The notes under the pieces were generated by a model. It saw nothing but the letters and a program-made list of their open reading frames with translations. It did not search any database and was not told where the DNA came from. Shown one piece after another: positions 62,101 to 64,000 of a stretch of 64,000 bases of DNA; position 1 is the stretch's first letter; the number at the start of each line of letters is the position of its first letter. The translations under genes were made by a program, and so were the position numbers. This DNA is from Pristionchus mayeri (lineage: Eukaryota; Nematoda; Chromadorea; Rhabditida; Neodiplogasteridae), in the NCBI GenBank assembly GCA_036245805.1, contig BTRK01000004.1:46316690-46380689 (forward strand), in the 5' to 3' direction.

Positions 62101-63500
62101 CAGTAGAGTTCGAGAAATTAAACCACGGTCCTCACAATATCTCACCATTCAAACCGATCGAGAGATGGTGTAAAATGAAGACCCGAATTACGAACTCTAA
62201 GCAGCAGAGCTCGGGCTTGGATGTGGGGAGCCAGTAAATTTAATGAGGGCGAAGAAAACTTAACAGAGGATTTCAGAGGGATTTGGTCGCAGGTGACGGG
62301 AATTGATTTTCGGGGAAGTAATTATGTTGCAGAGACCCGACGATGCAGAGCAACAGCGAGGTAGAACCACGCAATTGACTGAAAGATTAGGAGTGTGAGC
62401 AGGCACAGAATGACGGACGCGAGGGGAGACTGCAGTGAGGAAGAGGCGACAAACCAGAAAGAGTGGAGCAAGCGGGATGGAATCATCTCCCTTCAATATC
62501 AGAGGAATTAGGGGGATAAATGACTGCAGGATCGAATAAACAGACGAATATAACAAGGGGGAATGCAAATGGAAGTACGAGGCCGGGACTCGATATCAAT
62601 TGTCAGGAGTGACGTACGAGGGAGAAGAGCAACATCTGCAAATCGAAGAAAATGAAGAGATGAACTATCACGGAGCGAGGAAGAAAAGTTGTGGGTGCAT
62701 ATACGGTGCGACTAGAGTACACAAATTTGGCAGGACGGATAAGCGAACGAGAAAAGGGAAGACGCGAAGCAATAGGGAGTGCTTCGGCGCACTGTGATCG
62801 AAAGGAGTAAGCACGAAATAATGAGAATCGATCGATCAGTGACCAACAAACGCGCATTTAAGAGAAGCGTGGTAACTAAGCTCAGCGGAAGAAATGTGCA
62901 TAGGTGGCAAAAGCCATGGGAAGAAGGTTTGGCAAAATTTCAGAGGAAATACCTGACAGGGGAGGGATCCATACCCCAAGGGGACAGATGGCAAGTTAAA
63001 AACTAGCCGAGCAGCGACGCACTCGAGGAAAGGTGAGCAAGGATGAGAAGGAGACACGAGGACAGAGAGGGAAATTTCGCGAGGACAACATATGCAACGG
63101 GAACGAAATAGGTGCCTAGGGGGGATCGCACATCATCTTCCCGGGGCAGAAGTATCCGACAGGAGAACAGCAGCGAAGGCCACATCTGGGGCATGCTCTC
63201 CAGATGGCATGCCACGAGATTTCGACGCGGATAAGGTTAGAATCGTAGAATTGGGGCAGACCCGAGCATAGATGAACCCACAGAGAATGAAATACAAGGA
63301 AAGGGGGGACTTTCCTACATCCGTACTAGGCCACACCCCCTTGACTCCGCCCACTGGGGGGCGAAGGGGGAGGAGCCCGCCCCCTCGCTCCAACCCCCTG
63401 GGGGTGGAGAGGGGGGGGGCAGAGCATCCCCGCCCACGGGGTCGGGGGCTTGCTCCTATCCAAAAATTGCCGAGAGGTTCCCTCCCGGTCGCGACGGCTG
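59141..63500 (+). mobile_element. purine-biased non-coding tract (LARD-like internal region)
   Basis: About 4.3 kb with strong excess of G and A on the plus strand, unlike any other part of the window (GAGGAAGAAACCCAGCC, GGAGAAAGAATGAGGGGG and so on). Plus-strand frames are all short, because purine-rich stops are frequent. The minus strand shows longer frames (up to 222 aa at 60782-61450), which are Leu/Ser/Pro/Phe-rich, lack domains, and follow from the absence of stops in pyrimidine-rich DNA. With the upstream TATA box and primer-binding-like motif, it fits the internal region of a large retrotransposon derivative. No second LTR is seen before the window ends. Confidence 0.45.
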
Positions 63501-63713
63501 AACCGTGAGGAAGGGAGGAGAGCGCGTGACCCTAGGGATACGCGCTCTCTAGTCGCCGCGGGTTAAACAGAGCGAAGAGGGCGCGCGCGCTCTCTCCATT
63601 TCGCGTGCTCTCTCGCTCGCCTCGCCGAGGGTGGAAACAGTGCAATCGTTCTAATTACCCCCCCCCCCTCCGCTCTCTCTCTCTCTTTCAAATACAGCTA
63701 TTCAGGTGATCAT
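63501..63713. other. GC-rich low-complexity stretch
   Basis: Contains GCGCGCGCGCTCTCTCC, a run of twelve C and (CT)n. Similar in character to the interior of the MITE at 7840-8371. No gene. Confidence 0.5.
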
Positions 63714-63925
63714 GGGTGGCGCTACCCTCGTTGTGTGACAACGTACTCGGCCCTCAAAGAATCGTGGTTTGCGTCGGCTGGGAGCTGAAGAGATCGGAGA
63801 GATGCCTGCTCCCAGCCGAAGGCATAGAGCATGCGAAGGAGTGGGCGGATGTCAAGACGGACGCGCGCAAACCACGAGTCTTTGAGGGCCGAGTACGTTG
63901 TCACACAACGAGGGCAGCGCCACCC
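63714..63925. repeat. 212-base hairpin with nested inner stem
   Basis: Left arm from GGGTGGCGCTACCCTCGTTG to CGTGGTTTGCG (63714-63772) and its near-perfect complement at 63868-63925. Inside it, TCGGCTGGGAGC and GCTCCCAGCCGA (about 63776-63826) form a second stem. No coding sense on either strand. Probably a MITE; GC-rich, unlike the AT-rich foldbacks elsewhere. Confidence 0.8.
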
Positions 63926-64000
63926 GCATCCGAGCCACATGGGCGCTTTCTTCTCGTACTCGCGACGGGCACATGACACTTAGGGCAGTCGAGACGAGAA

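Noticed and set aside
1..64000. CRISPR array, integron, phage or bacterial operon
   Set aside because: No regularly spaced repeats with unique spacers, no prokaryotic gene order and no Shine-Dalgarno pattern. Dense spliceosomal introns show a eukaryotic nuclear genome.

Overview
The window is nuclear DNA of a multicellular eukaryote, most likely a rhabditid nematode. Coding sequence is broken into many small exons (27 to 260 bases). Introns are mostly 45 to 100 bases, with GT(A/G)AG donors and short TTTCAG acceptors. Proteins are of THAP, C2H2 and nematode-like zinc-finger types. No operons, ribosome binding sites, CRISPR arrays or prokaryotic genes are visible. The species cannot be named from the sequence alone.

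Nearly all host genes lie on the minus strand and form one tandem, rearranged cluster of two related zinc-finger families (about 2.1-57.9 kb). Family A has acidic first exons rich in IKEEP/IKDEP motifs, an (I/L/M)xCPSTG exon, a one-exon THAP domain or a two-exon THAP-like C2CH domain, and three C2H2 fingers on separate exons. Family B starts with a 29-residue acidic first exon, has further KEEP exons and a CPECE exon, and then carries repeated cassettes: a CVLCE exon, a KTPxGYxxHLxxHHKTTL exon, a CxCG...KHDKK exon and a CxGRxFTLHxLD end exon. Cassette exons have fixed lengths (27, 69, 75 and 42/45 bases), are phase 0, and are re-used in different orders. Best preserved are the family B genes at 42021-49785 and 22774-26761. 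Two loci look like A/B chimeras (16993-22520 and 50010-53595). Others are decayed (8403-10623, 10984-12029).

By region: 1-1260 holds relics of an RTE LINE endonuclease and of a GWAL-motif zinc-finger protein. 2.1-12.6 kb holds family A genes with foldback, MITE and Helitron insertions. 13-22.3 kb is an inverted segmental duplication plus a chimeric gene. 22.8-32.1 kb holds family B genes, including a 995-base near-perfect tandem duplication. 32.7-37.05 kb holds a THAP/DDE (Kolobok-like) transposase next to a P2X7-C-like cysteine protein, with an RTE LINE between the transposase and two orphan acidic exons. 39.7-53.6 kb holds family B genes, with a nearly full-length CR1-type LINE inside one intron. 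53.9-57.3 kb is a 3.4-kb non-autonomous LTR retrotransposon with a 5-base target-site duplication and a nested hAT-like MITE. 57.3-58.3 kb is the 3' part of a gene, then a tRNA-derived SINE. 58.9-63.5 kb is a purine-biased, apparently non-coding tract behind a TATA box and a primer-binding-like site (LARD-like). The window ends in GC-rich DNA with a long hairpin.

The cluster reads as a rapidly evolving set of probable DNA-binding regulators. It is shuffled by phase-0 exon cassettes, tandem and inverted duplication and dense foldback/MITE insertion. Functions are inferred from domains only.
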